This document shows positions 25,799 through 34,801 of a DNA stretch of 64,000 bases, one piece after another. Under the pieces are notes generated by a model. The model did no database searches and had not been told where the DNA came from. It worked only from the letters and a program-made list of their open reading frames with translations. Each line of letters begins with the position of its first letter. Within the stretch, counting starts at the first letter, position 1. The position numbers were made by a program, and so were the translations under genes. Source of the stretch: CAZIKB01 sp964539665 (GTDB taxonomy: Bacteria; Zhuqueibacterota; Zhuqueibacteria; Oceanimicrobiales; Oceanimicrobiaceae); contig CAZIKB010000005.1 in assembly GCA_964539665.1 (NCBI GenBank), forward strand, positions 38,144 through 102,143, in the 5' to 3' direction.

Positions 25799-28408
25799 TT
25801 ATTTGTTACTGAATAAGCGATCTGTAATTGGCTTTATTTTCTGTGCCTCTTTCAGTAAGTCTTTAGCCTCTTCGACTTGAGCTGAACTCCACATCGGACT
25901 AAACGTTTCGATAAGACACTTCATCGTTTTTATTCCACTCTTGTAATCTGTTGTTTCCGAATGAGTTGTCATGTAATTCTGTTCACGAAACACACTGACT
26001 ATCCATTTGATTGTTTCGATCACTTGTTCAGATGTAAGCTCACAACCTACCTTTCTAAAGAAAACAAAAACTCTATTGGGACGAAGATCACCCTTCAACG
26101 GCATTTCTTGTAAATAGCTGTAAAAGAAAGTCCAATGTTGTTGATGGAGTCCTTTTATATGATCCCAGACATTCTTCTGGAGGTGTCTGTCACTTGCGCT
26201 CTTATGAATAAATGTTAGTGCATCAAACAAATCTTCGCCAATCGCATCCTTTGGAACTCGAGTTATCCGAAAAGACAAGGATTCCATTTTGTTACGAGTC
26301 AACCAATCAATAAACTGAACGCCTTGGTGGTGAGTTTGACGCAAAAGCAGTTCTGCCAAATAAGTTATTACACCTAGTACAGATACAAACTCCTTTTTTT
26401 TCAGCAAAAGATCTTCAGCAAGTTTCTTAATCTCTGTTGCGGTAATTTGGCGATATTTAGAAATGAGATCACTCCACAGAGCTTTGGCTATTACATATTC
26501 CATAAATTCATCGTATACAAAACCAACCTTCAGCCGCATTTCTACACCTGATGGTTTTTCTTCTAGAAGTATGTCCTCATCCAAAATTTGAACATAACGG
26601 GAATTAACAGTACGGGATTCACTCTCGCCAAACTCTTTTCTTGCTTTATGAAGCAAGGCCTTTACTGGTAGTATTCGCTTTTTATTCTCTAACATCATCA
26701 GCGCAACCATCTCAAGGTACTCAAATATCTCTTCGGATGATACTAGACCGAGTCTCTCTTGAATTTGTCTAAATTTACGGGAGCAATATGCGTCAAAAAG
26801 CTCGAGAAGCCGAATGTCCTCAACTACGCCCATATCAGACGGATTATCTTCGGTTCCACTGAAGGCTTCACAAAAAAACCTTAGTAATAGAGGATGATGA
26901 AGTTGGCTTCTAGCTTTATCAATTATATGCGCCTGTATATTATACGAATTGAGGTAAAGAGGAAGAGCTTTGTCAAACTCATTTTCTGTATACTCGTACA
27001 GGATGTCACGATATATTTTTTCACAATGTGCATCCCACCAGTCGTCCTCAAAATAATTCCAATATATGTCTCGACATGATACAATGAATCTTACAGGAAA
27101 ACCCTGATATCGTTTAACCAAAGACTTGAAGGCAGAATTAAATTGAATTGGATCTAAGCTTTCATTGATTCCATCAATTATTAGGACTACATGATTGTTT
27201 GGATTAATGGCAACTTGTCGTAAGACTTGAATTGGATCTTCCTTTATTTGATACGCTGAAGACAGGTATTTTACAATAGCTTCCTCACTTGGTAAAGGGA
27301 TAGATTTTGCGGCGACAAAGAAGCAAGGTTTAGTCTCTCCGAGCACTTCTGCTAGCTTGCATAATAAATTAGTTTTTCCGCCTCCTGCTCGATCAACAAT
27401 CAGGTTGATTGGTTTGAGTTTAGTCCTGAGTAAATCAATTCCAGAGAATATTTTATTGCCTAGTCCTTTCCATCTTTTTTCGAGCTCTATCCTTTTAATA
27501 GCTCTTCCTGAAAGTGAGTCTCCTAGAATAGTCTCTTTTGTATTTGTGATAGATTTTCTAATGGCTTCAAGAATATCAGTTAGCTCAGTCGCTGGAAAGC
27601 ATAGAGCAGCTTTAGCAAAGGAAGTATCCTCAAATGCCTTGAGCTCACCACTTAATTGATCAAGCGTTTCTCTTAGCGATCTCACAGACCTATGTGCTTT
27701 TTTCGGGATCTTAGAATCATTGTTGTTTTTTAACTCATCTTCTATTACATTCATCAAGGCATGGCAACTTTTTCTAATAGATCCTATGTCTTTTGTTACA
27801 AATATTGCGTTGTTTAGGCTTTGCCTCAGATTTTCATCTAGACTCCTGTTCACGTAAAGTTCCCTAATATACTTGGGACCGATAGTAGTAGATATCTCAT
27901 TGATGCAGCATTTGTGAATCAGATCCACTAATTCCGTGTCTTCGACCACCGAGGTTGATGTCTCGAATGAAGCCTTGATGTCCGCCGCAATCTGTTTCGC
28001 CAGGTTATCAGGAGTTGTAAAATGGGAAATTACGAGCGCTCTTATCTTGGACACGAATTTTTGTAATTTGGCTGCTTTTGTGCTTTCTATAAAAATGGGC
28101 GGCCAAGGATGTTTTGGATCTACTAAGTAGCAATAGGTCTTGAGACCATTCTTCTTTGCGTAATCAAATTCTTGTTCGGTTATACTAGTCGAATCACCTG
28201 GGGAAATGTAACCGTACCTATGAGCATAAATACCAATGAATATGTCGCATTGAGCGATCTCTTCAAAGCAAGCTTTTTTGGATTCAAGTGGCCTAGAACC
28301 GAAATACTCCATACCGCGATACTGAAGGGACAACCGGTTCAAAATCTCATCAACAGCTTTACGGTGCTCTTTCAAATCAACATAGGTTGAACTAACAAAG
28401 ACCTTCAT
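25799..28408 (-). CDS. DUF4062 + STAND/NACHT-like NTPase, candidate defence protein
   Basis: 869 aa. Residues 1-100 match the DUF4062 domain (MKVFVSSTYVDL, CDIFIGIYAHRYG, ITEQEFDYA), a TIR/SLOG-like sensor or effector domain found at the N-terminus of multidomain NTPases. After a helical linker comes a P-loop NTPase: Walker A DRAGGGKT (339-346; Asp replaces the first Gly), Walker B VVLIIDG (407-413), and a sensor-like FIVSCRD (441-447). The C-terminal 370 residues are helical and unlike any repeat I recognise. The architecture is that of STAND-type conflict proteins that detect a trigger and activate an effector domain. It is a single gene on the minus strand, at the left edge of the AT-rich island. 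Defence function is inference. Confidence 0.75.
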   Translation of the reverse strand: MKVFVSSTYVDLKEHRKAVDEILNRLSLQYRGMEYFGSRPLESKKACFEEIAQCDIFIGIYAHRYGYISPGDSTSITEQEFDYAKKNGLKTYCYLVDPKHPWPPIFIESTKAAKLQKFVSKIRALVISHFTTPDNLAKQIAADIKASFETSTSVVEDTELVDLIHKCCINEISTTIGPKYIRELYVNRSLDENLRQSLNNAIFVTKDIGSIRKSCHALMNVIEDELKNNNDSKIPKKAHRSVRSLRETLDQLSGELKAFEDTSFAKAALCFPATELTDILEAIRKSITNTKETILGDSLSGRAIKRIELEKRWKGLGNKIFSGIDLLRTKLKPINLIVDRAGGGKTNLLCKLAEVLGETKPCFFVAAKSIPLPSEEAIVKYLSSAYQIKEDPIQVLRQVAINPNNHVVLIIDGINESLDPIQFNSAFKSLVKRYQGFPVRFIVSCRDIYWNYFEDDWWDAHCEKIYRDILYEYTENEFDKALPLYLNSYNIQAHIIDKARSQLHHPLLLRFFCEAFSGTEDNPSDMGVVEDIRLLELFDAYCSRKFRQIQERLGLVSSEEIFEYLEMVALMMLENKKRILPVKALLHKARKEFGESESRTVNSRYVQILDEDILLEEKPSGVEMRLKVGFVYDEFMEYVIAKALWSDLISKYRQITATEIKKLAEDLLLKKKEFVSVLGVITYLAELLLRQTHHQGVQFIDWLTRNKMESLSFRITRVPKDAIGEDLFDALTFIHKSASDRHLQKNVWDHIKGLHQQHWTFFYSYLQEMPLKGDLRPNRVFVFFRKVGCELTSEQVIETIKWIVSVFREQNYMTTHSETTDYKSGIKTMKCLIETFSPMWSSAQVEEAKDLLKEAQKIKPITDRLFSNK

Positions 28409-28694
28409 TACTCATTTTCCATCAGAACGTAGTTTGGAGCACACTTTTTTATCAACTGATGTAATTAGGAGAAATCGTTGTTGGTGACAAAGGGACATTG
28501 TAACTTACTTAACAAGTGAGTATGCAAATATGTATAACATTCAATCCATGAGGATATACAGAAACTGCTAACATATTATTCTATTGTGTAAATAAAAAAT
28601 TATTTATGTCTATTATGAGCATTAAATATCTATTTTCAGAAATTTCTTGATAGCAGTAACGAAATAGTGCATAAATTTAAGAACTCTTCTGTTT

Positions 28695-28901
28695 GTGCAT
28701 TTTCACAAAAGCCCACGACACTTGACATGCTCAATTTAATTTTACAGTCTTCTGGTTTTTAGCCCTAATTCAGTTTCCTTATGTTGAGTCTATTTTCATT
28801 TGAGGGTAGTATTCAAGTTCGTCTTGTCAGGTTACCCCGTTTCTACTATTTTTAATAAAGTTAAATTGACTTAAAATGTCAAGTAAAAAATCGTTGTTGT
28901 A
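28695..28901. repeat. Dispersed repeat R1 (copy 1 of 3)
   Basis: About 207 bases starting GTGCATTTTCACAAAAGCCC and ending in the dyad TTGACttaaaatGTCAA (28866-28882). It recurs at 31470-31678 (R2) and in shortened form at 37350-37470 (R3). The AT-rich stretch left of it (about 28518-28690) also resembles the bases left of R3, including AACATTCAAT and CAGAAACTG. The whole 28409-29128 gap has no gene. R1 lies just to the right of the DUF4062 gene start. Confidence 0.65.
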
Positions 28902-29128
28902 ATCCCAATTAGAGTCAGAATTTATACTTGGCCTTTTCTTTTTTACAGCTTGCAAGTACCTGCTACAAAAGAACGGTACCTCTTTGGATGTAAAAAACAT
29001 GACAACTACGAATCCAGGACAGCGTCTACTTTTAACCGCAATAACATTGGCAAGATCTTTGAAATGAATAAGACTAAGCTTGCCCCCGGGGAACCCGGGG
29101 ATGGGAAAATATCATCATTATACAAATC

Positions 29129-29302
29129 CTATACAACTTGCCTTACAGGTAAGGACTTAGGTTTTCCTTTGTACAATTTCGTTTTATAGCATTTTTGCAT
29201 TTCTTTTAAAGTTTGTTCTATTTGAATCCAATCATTTCTATTCTCAGCTTCAAACTCTTTGCGAACTTTTCGAACTTCATCGACTATCTTATCTTTCATC
29301 AT
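29129..29302 (-). CDS. Small conserved-type protein, 57 aa
   Basis: Minus-strand frame from the tandem ATGs at 29302/29299 to TAG at 29129. The protein begins MMKDKIVDEVRKVRKEFEAE and contains a basic, helical stretch. The pattern M.D.IV.EVR..R.E resembles small, widely scattered proteins often annotated beside toxin-antitoxin or restriction genes; I do not know a function. It starts 37 bases after the 29340-29792 gene and is probably the fourth gene of the same operon. The RBS is weak (GAAGAG). Confidence 0.5.
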   Translation of the reverse strand: MMKDKIVDEVRKVRKEFEAENRNDWIQIEQTLKEMQKCYKTKLYKGKPKSLPVRQVV

Positions 29303-29339
29303 TCATACTCTTCCGATATTTAATGTTATAAAATTATTC

Positions 29340-29792
29340 TTAGCGGGCGGGGTGATTCTCACGGACCACTTCAAGAATCAGTTCAGCGATAAGTTCGTTA
29401 TCTTCTTTCACATTTCGTATTTCACTATGAGATTCATCATCGCACAGAATGGGATTACTGAGAAGGGGATCATGAAGCACTTCAATTTCTCTGTTATCGA
29501 AACTTCCTTCGCGAACCACATCGCGAACTTCACCAACATTTAGTGTGGCAATCCTTGCACTTGCACCAACCTTAAATTTTTTGGAGTAAAGTCTCTGAAG
29601 CTCTGTAATTTCGCTATCTCTGTCCGGGCATTTAAGAAATTCCAACCAATTTACAGACAAACCTTCTTCATCTTTTCTTAAAATGAAAGCAGAGGCTTGT
29701 ATTTTTCCTTCAGGAGCCTGCATTGGTCTACAAAACCTAGCGATGTTGTTACTATCAGGTATCTTATCGCCTTTCACAAAACACCCAATCAT
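29340..29792 (-). CDS. Hypothetical protein, third gene of TIGR04255 operon
   Basis: A 150-aa soluble protein of unknown function. Visible segments are ARFCRPMQAPEGKIQASAF and LSVNWLEFL near the start, and a Glu-rich C-terminus (DNELIAELILEVV). No signal peptide or TM. Its start overlaps the end of the upstream gene by 29 bases, so translation must be coupled. The Cys/Arg-rich N-terminus and the segment LSVNWLEF recall small proteins annotated only as hypothetical in other genomes. Its role must be read together with the TIGR04255 protein two genes upstream. Confidence 0.65.
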   Translation of the reverse strand: MIGCFVKGDKIPDSNNIARFCRPMQAPEGKIQASAFILRKDEEGLSVNWLEFLKCPDRDSEITELQRLYSKKFKVGASARIATLNVGEVRDVVREGSFDNREIEVLHDPLLSNPILCDDESHSEIRNVKEDNELIAELILEVVRENHPAR

Positions 29793-30315
29793 TCAAACTT
29801 TCTGGTGCAATTATTTCCAGTAGAGTATCGCTCGTTGCTGTTCCGGTCACTCTAATTATGTGTTTCGGATTTCTATTGTTAGGTTTGAAGAGGACAAAAC
29901 GAATATCGCCATTCTGTAAAAAATGTGCACTAAATACTCGTTTTTCTGCTCTCCATGAAGCATAAATATTATAGTCAGGTGTTAATGACAGGATAGGATT
30001 CTTTAGGTTTGTATTCAATTTAAGGAAATCATAGAAATTGCCGAGTGAGTCGACTGCAATACCAAGACTGGAAGAATTTTCTTCTTTTGCAATGTTAAAC
30101 AAAGCAAGAAGTTTATTTGCCAGGCTTTCATGATTAGAAATAAGGAAAGATTTCCTAATCTGATATATTAATTCTTGTACATGGTCATCATTAGTGCTAA
30201 GTAATTCAGCTTGTGTAGAAGGATTGTCTCGCCAATAAACTGAAAACTTTGACTTTTCTTGGTTCACGGTTGGTGTGTTATCAAATTCAAAATTCTGATA
30301 AGCTGGTTCAGGCAT
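29764..30315 (-). CDS. Hypothetical protein, second gene of TIGR04255 operon
   Basis: A 183-aa soluble protein without recognisable motifs; a mixed alpha/beta sequence (for example LLALFNIAKEENSSSLGIAVDSL and IRFVLFKPNNRN). Overlaps the upstream TIGR04255 gene by 8 bases and the downstream gene by 29 bases. The tight overlaps indicate a co-inherited complex or pathway. It is lower in GC than the permease genes, like the rest of this island. No function is suggested. Confidence 0.65.
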   Translation of the reverse strand: MPEPAYQNFEFDNTPTVNQEKSKFSVYWRDNPSTQAELLSTNDDHVQELIYQIRKSFLISNHESLANKLLALFNIAKEENSSSLGIAVDSLGNFYDFLKLNTNLKNPILSLTPDYNIYASWRAEKRVFSAHFLQNGDIRFVLFKPNNRNPKHIIRVTGTATSDTLLEIIAPESLNDWVFCERR

Positions 30316-31114
30316 ATTCTTCTATCCCCCAAATTTTTTGCAATTTATCAGTGGTTAGATCAGTAAAGCCTCGAACTATCCATTCATGAGCTAAATCAAA
30401 CCAATTACGGACAGTATCGTCACTATCATTCCCGTTGGCTTTCAATTCAAAAATAAGTATAGGTAACTCATCTTTGGTTCTTATCGCATTCTTTAAACTG
30501 ACTATTAAATGACTTTTTTGCTCAGGAAAAGAGAATTTTGCATCCCAACTAACTTCTTCGGGATTTGGTAAAAAACGTGATGTCGGCTTGTTCCAAATAA
30601 AGTCAGAAAATATTTCAGTGAGATCATCAATCGTCTCCCATCCGATTCCTTTAGGGATATGATTAATATAACTAAGTTCGTACTCAATCGGCTCAGGTTC
30701 ACCTAAATCAAATTCTCTAAATAAATCTTCGATAGCTTTTAATACAGTATCAAAATTGCTAATAACATGATTGTAGCGCGGATAGTCACTTTTTCTCTTT
30801 CGCCAGTTGAAATAAAACCTATCGTTTTGAAATTGTATCAATTGATCATCAGAAGTATTAATGAACCATACTCTCGGCAATGGGAGACCGGTTCCCTTGT
30901 CAACCAACATTTCACCTTTAGTTGACGATATCGGTGGAGCATGTTGGAGAATTGGGTAATCAGCACGAAATTTGTCCCATAATAAGCCAATATGAGGAAT
31001 TCGTAATCTATCAGTAGGGCGAAACCGCACACCACAAACAACTTCGTTAACAGGAGGATTCTTGTAACTTGGGAGTCTATTTAATAAAGAAGCATTTTCG
31101 ATTTTACTCGTCAT
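30308..31114 (-). CDS. TIGR04255 family protein
   Basis: A 268-aa protein whose N-terminus (LPSYKNPPVNEVVCGVRF, then HIGLLWDKFRADYP) is the signature of the sporadically distributed TIGR04255 family. Members are scattered across phyla and have no established biochemical role, a distribution typical of mobile conflict genes. It is the first gene of a minus-strand operon with two overlapping hypothetical genes and a small fourth gene. The start at 31114 keeps the conserved N-terminus. R2 lies upstream at 31470-31678 and could hold its promoter; nothing else is seen between 31115 and 31470. Confidence 0.75.
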   Translation of the reverse strand: MTSKIENASLLNRLPSYKNPPVNEVVCGVRFRPTDRLRIPHIGLLWDKFRADYPILQHAPPISSTKGEMLVDKGTGLPLPRVWFINTSDDQLIQFQNDRFYFNWRKRKSDYPRYNHVISNFDTVLKAIEDLFREFDLGEPEPIEYELSYINHIPKGIGWETIDDLTEIFSDFIWNKPTSRFLPNPEEVSWDAKFSFPEQKSHLIVSLKNAIRTKDELPILIFELKANGNDSDDTVRNWFDLAHEWIVRGFTDLTTDKLQKIWGIEEYA

Positions 31115-31469
31115 TAACAGAAAATCCTTTTAACCATACATATTAGGTACAAGTATTTAAACATTAACTAAAAAAGCTTATATATAATAATTCAATTTTC
31201 GGACGATTCAAAGTAAAATATAACCAGAGGTTTGTTTTCTAAACTATAATACTAGTTGAAAAGTTTCACAAGTAGGGCTAATAAACACTTTCTGCCTTAC
31301 ATGCAGGAATTGTATCACTCGAAAAAGACACACATTAAAATATCTACTGCACGAATTATGATTATTATATTGGCATTAACAGAAATAAATTGTCATATTT
31401 AAGCACTTAATAGAAAACTTCCCGATATCAGGAACATAAAAATGGCTATATTGGGGAACTTTGCCGTTA

Positions 31470-31678
31470 GTGCATTTTCACAAAAGCCCAGAACAATTGA
31501 CATGCTCAAATTCGTTTTTCATTCTTCTAATTTTCACCCCTCATTGAGTTTCCTCATATTCAGGCTATTTTCATTTCAGGGCAGTATTCAAGTCCGTCTC
31601 TTCAGCTTACCTCTATTTATTATTTTAAATAAAGCTATTTGACTTAATATGTCAAGTAATAAAAAATAATGGTGTAAT
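31470..31678. repeat. Dispersed repeat R2 (copy 2 of 3)
   Basis: About 209 bases, clearly homologous with R1 over its full length (shared blocks GTGCATTTTCACAAAAGCCCA, TTGACATGCTCAA, TATTTTCATTT, GTATTCAAGT, and the dyad TTGACttaatatGTCAA at 31639-31655). It sits to the right of the TIGR04255 operon and 180 bases before the PadR gene at 31859. Confidence 0.65.
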
Positions 31679-31768
31679 GATAATCATTCTTGTAACATTG
31701 TTAAGGGGATTGGATTAAAAATATTACCCGTATGGCTCTTCAAATATGTTATTATTATTTTAAATAGA

Positions 31769-31844
31769 TTTATTTGTCTGCACAAATAGAATAAATAATA
31801 AGTGCATGAGAAACTTATTTATTTTACTTTCGTAGACAAATAAA
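31769..31844. promoter_or_regulatory. Inverted repeat upstream of PadR gene (candidate operator)
   Basis: TTTATTTGTCTGC (31769-31781) and GTAGACAAATAAA (31832-31844) are inverted copies with one mismatch, 50 bases apart. The right arm ends 15 bases before the ATG, directly upstream of the RBS (GGAGG). Position suggests autoregulation by the PadR protein; not shown. Confidence 0.45.
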
Positions 31845-31858
31845 ATACTGGAGGACAA

Positions 31859-32185
31859 ATGAAGCTTTTATCACGATCTGAAGAGATTGTTTTGCTTTCA
31901 ATCTGGAAGCTGCAGGACAATGCCTATGGCATAACCATTCGAGAGGAAATATATAAATCAACCGGTCAAAAATGGGCAATTGGCGCCATTTATCCACCAC
32001 TGCACCGTCTTGAGAAAAAGGGTATGGTGAAGACGATTAAAGGTGAACCAATGCCGGAGAGGGGAGGTAGAAGTAAAGTTTATTACGAAGTAACCGACGA
32101 TGGTAGAAAAGCTCTTGCTGAAATCAAACGCGTGAGTGAATCTATCTGGCGGGGTGTTCCTTCACTGGGCTTCAAGACATCTTAA
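31859..32185 (+). CDS. PadR-family transcriptional regulator
   Basis: 108 aa, the most canonical PadR here: LLSRSEEIVLLSIWKLQDNAYGITIREEI, GAIYPPLHRLEKKG, wing ERGGRSKVYYEVT. A GGAGG stands 6 bases before the ATG at 31859. The TAA overlaps the downstream permease ATG by one base (TAATG, 32183-32187). Together with the permease it is an intact unit embedded in the AT-rich island. Confidence 0.9.
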   Translation: MKLLSRSEEIVLLSIWKLQDNAYGITIREEIYKSTGQKWAIGAIYPPLHRLEKKGMVKTIKGEPMPERGGRSKVYYEVTDDGRKALAEIKRVSESIWRGVPSLGFKTS

Positions 32186-34758
32186 TGAATACATTTTCAC
32201 CAAAACACAGGCCCCCGAAATTGGGGCAATGGTTATTACAGCGGATTATCCACTCTGAATATCGATATTCAGCGCTGGGCGATTTTGAGGAGATTTATGC
32301 TGTATTGGTTGAAGAGTCTGGTGCTGGCAAGGCATGGCTCTGGTACTGGACTCATGTTGTCAGGTCAATTCCCGCATTTGTCATCGATTTAGTTTATTGG
32401 AGTGTAATCATGTTAAAAAATTATTTTAAAATTGCCTTTCGAATTCTGAAAAGACACAAAGGTTATTCCTTTATCAACATCGCAGGCCTCGCCATCGGGC
32501 TGACAGCAGTCATTTTGATTCTTCTATATATCCAGTTTGAACTCAGCTTTGACAGGTATCATAACAACGCCGGTCGAATTTATCGAGTTATGCGAGGACA
32601 GCAAGGCTCTGGTAGATTGACACCAATCACTCCGGCTCCATTAGGGCCTGCTTTGGAGGCGGAATTCCCTGAGGTTGTCACAACAGCTCGGTTCAACTCA
32701 AACAGAAATGTTCATATTTCCTACGGCAATAAAAATTATTTTGAAAACGGTTTCTATTTTGCAGATCCATCTACATTCGACATTTTTTCCTTTGAATTAT
32801 TAAAAGGCAATCCTGAAACAGCGCTCTCTAATCCATACTCAATCGTAATATCAGCAGCTACGGCCGAAAAATATTTTGGCAATGAAAATCCTTTGGGTAA
32901 GACAATAATTTACAAAGGCACTCAGGGTTTCAAGGTAACTGGTATCTTGAAAAATTTACCTGAGAATTCTCATTTCACAATTAATTTTCTAGTTCCATTT
33001 GAGACCCTGGAAAAAATTTATGCTCGCTTTGATATTAAGTCCTGGGGGATTAACTCATTTTATACTTATGTTTTGCTAAGTGATGATGCAAATCCTTTGG
33101 AATTAGAAAATAAAACTCCTGAATTAGCTGTGAAATATATGGGCGAAGATGAGGCTAAAAAGGGTCATTTTTCTTTTCAACCACTAACTAAAATCCATTT
33201 AACCGCAAAGCTCAAAATTATAATATACCTTTTTTCATCTATAGCGACCCTCATTCTCATAATTGCGTGTATTAACTACATGAATTTAGCCACAGCCCGC
33301 TCTGTACAGCGTATGAAAGAAATTGGCATCCGCAAAGTGGTTGGAGCCAGCAGAGCGCAATTGATTAAGCAGTTCCTGGGCGAATCAACTATTTTCACCA
33401 TTTTATCTTTCCTGCTGGCTATTTTGATGGTATGGATATTTCTGCCCTCTTTCGATGCGCTCGTTGAAAGAAATCTTAATTTCGCTTTCATTGAAAACAG
33501 CCAATTCCTGCTTTGGTTATTTGCTCTTGTCATGTTTGTCGGAATTTTTGCTGGAAGCTGGCCCGCACTGGCTGTTTCATCTATTAAACCGACCACGATA
33601 TTCAACGACAGAGCAGGATATTCCAAAGGATCGTTGCTGCGCAATATTCTCGTAGTCACACAATTCTCTATTTCAATTATCCTTATTGTCGCTACACTGG
33701 TTATTAATGAGCAATTGAATTTCATACAAACCACGGATGTGGGATTTCAGAAAGAACAAATTGTTGTGGTAGACATTAGAGATAAAAAATTCCGAAATAA
33801 TATCGAAACAATTAGTACCGAATTCAGACGCCACCCAAACATTTTATCCGTTGCTTCCTCCAATAATTTACCGAATGAAGCGGACATGGCAACACTAGCA
33901 AATTGGCCCGGTAAGGCTGATGATAGGAAACAGCAAATTTATATCAATTTTGTCGATTATGATTTTATCGATCTGTATGAAATAGAGTTAGTAGAGGGAA
34001 GAAGCTTTTCCAGAGATTTTCCTGCCGATGTAAATGGAGCGTTTTTACTCAACGAGGCTGCAGTCAAAGAAATTGGCTGGGAATCTGCTGTTGGAAAAGA
34101 GCTCACTCATTATATAAATCGTCGCACAGGGAAAATTGTCGGTATAGTGAAAGATTTCCACATGCTTTCACTTCATGAATCGATTGAACCGCTCTGTATT
34201 GATTTAAATCCTGGAGATGCCGACACCTATTTATCTGTTAAAATAACTGGCGCTGATATTCCCAAAACAATTCTGTTCATAAAAGAGACGCTGGCAAAGG
34301 TTGCGCCAAATTACCCTTTCAAATATAGTTTCTTCGATGAGATTTTCGACCAGGCCTACAAACTCGAACAAAAACTGGCAAGTATTTTCAGCGTATTTGC
34401 ATTATTAGCTATCCTCGTGGCAAGTCTCGGTTTATTCGGCCTGGCTTCTTTTACAGCGGCTCAGCGAACAAAAGAGATTGGTATTCGAAAAGTCTTGGGC
34501 GCTTCGGTTGCAGGAATCATACTCATGCTTTCCAAAGAATTTACCAGAAGAGTTCTGCTCGCCAATATCATCGCCTGGCCTGTGGCTTATTTCGCCTTGA
34601 ATCGCTGGCTGGAGAGTTTTGCATATAAGGTAGATATTGGTTTGTGGTCATTCGTACTGTCTGGAGCCCTTGCATTATTTGTTGCCCTGGTGACACTCAG
34701 TTATCAGGCCGTCAAATCAGCCGTTGCTAATCCTGTCGAAGCCCTCAGATACGAGTAG
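32185..34758 (+). CDS. Orphan MacB/FtsX-type ABC permease with prefix domain
   Basis: 857 aa. The prefix is of the second subtype (PPKLGQWLLQRIIHSEYRY, GDFEEIYAVLVEESG, WLWYWTHVVRSIPA, VYWSVIM). The core MLKNYFKIAFRILKRHK starts at ATG 32410, with GGAG at 32399-32402. The first periplasmic domain is shorter than in the paralogues. FtsX signatures are RMKEIGIRKVVGAS and RTKEIGIRKVLGAS; the end is ANPVEALRYE. Its last 207 coding bases plus 43 bases beyond the stop are nearly identical to 37659-37908, so this unit was tandemly duplicated and the second copy decayed. The 269 bases after it hold nothing recognisable. Confidence 0.87.
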   Translation: MNTFSPKHRPPKLGQWLLQRIIHSEYRYSALGDFEEIYAVLVEESGAGKAWLWYWTHVVRSIPAFVIDLVYWSVIMLKNYFKIAFRILKRHKGYSFINIAGLAIGLTAVILILLYIQFELSFDRYHNNAGRIYRVMRGQQGSGRLTPITPAPLGPALEAEFPEVVTTARFNSNRNVHISYGNKNYFENGFYFADPSTFDIFSFELLKGNPETALSNPYSIVISAATAEKYFGNENPLGKTIIYKGTQGFKVTGILKNLPENSHFTINFLVPFETLEKIYARFDIKSWGINSFYTYVLLSDDANPLELENKTPELAVKYMGEDEAKKGHFSFQPLTKIHLTAKLKIIIYLFSSIATLILIIACINYMNLATARSVQRMKEIGIRKVVGASRAQLIKQFLGESTIFTILSFLLAILMVWIFLPSFDALVERNLNFAFIENSQFLLWLFALVMFVGIFAGSWPALAVSSIKPTTIFNDRAGYSKGSLLRNILVVTQFSISIILIVATLVINEQLNFIQTTDVGFQKEQIVVVDIRDKKFRNNIETISTEFRRHPNILSVASSNNLPNEADMATLANWPGKADDRKQQIYINFVDYDFIDLYEIELVEGRSFSRDFPADVNGAFLLNEAAVKEIGWESAVGKELTHYINRRTGKIVGIVKDFHMLSLHESIEPLCIDLNPGDADTYLSVKITGADIPKTILFIKETLAKVAPNYPFKYSFFDEIFDQAYKLEQKLASIFSVFALLAILVASLGLFGLASFTAAQRTKEIGIRKVLGASVAGIILMLSKEFTRRVLLANIIAWPVAYFALNRWLESFAYKVDIGLWSFVLSGALALFVALVTLSYQAVKSAVANPVEALRYE

Positions 34759-34801
34759 TATCGAAAGGTGAAGATCACGAGCTTTTTTCGCATTGGCGTC
34801 A
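34552..34801 (+). repeat. Segmental duplication, left copy (permease 3' end)
   Basis: 250 bases covering the permease C-terminus and 43 bases after its stop, about 90% identical by eye to 37659-37908, including the shared downstream string GATCACGAGCTTTTTTCGCA. The identity beyond the stop shows duplication of DNA and not protein-level conservation. Confidence 0.8.

Noticed and set aside
28950..29189. 79-aa plus-strand frame in the gap after R1
   Set aside because: It runs antisense across the 57-aa gene end and has random-looking composition.
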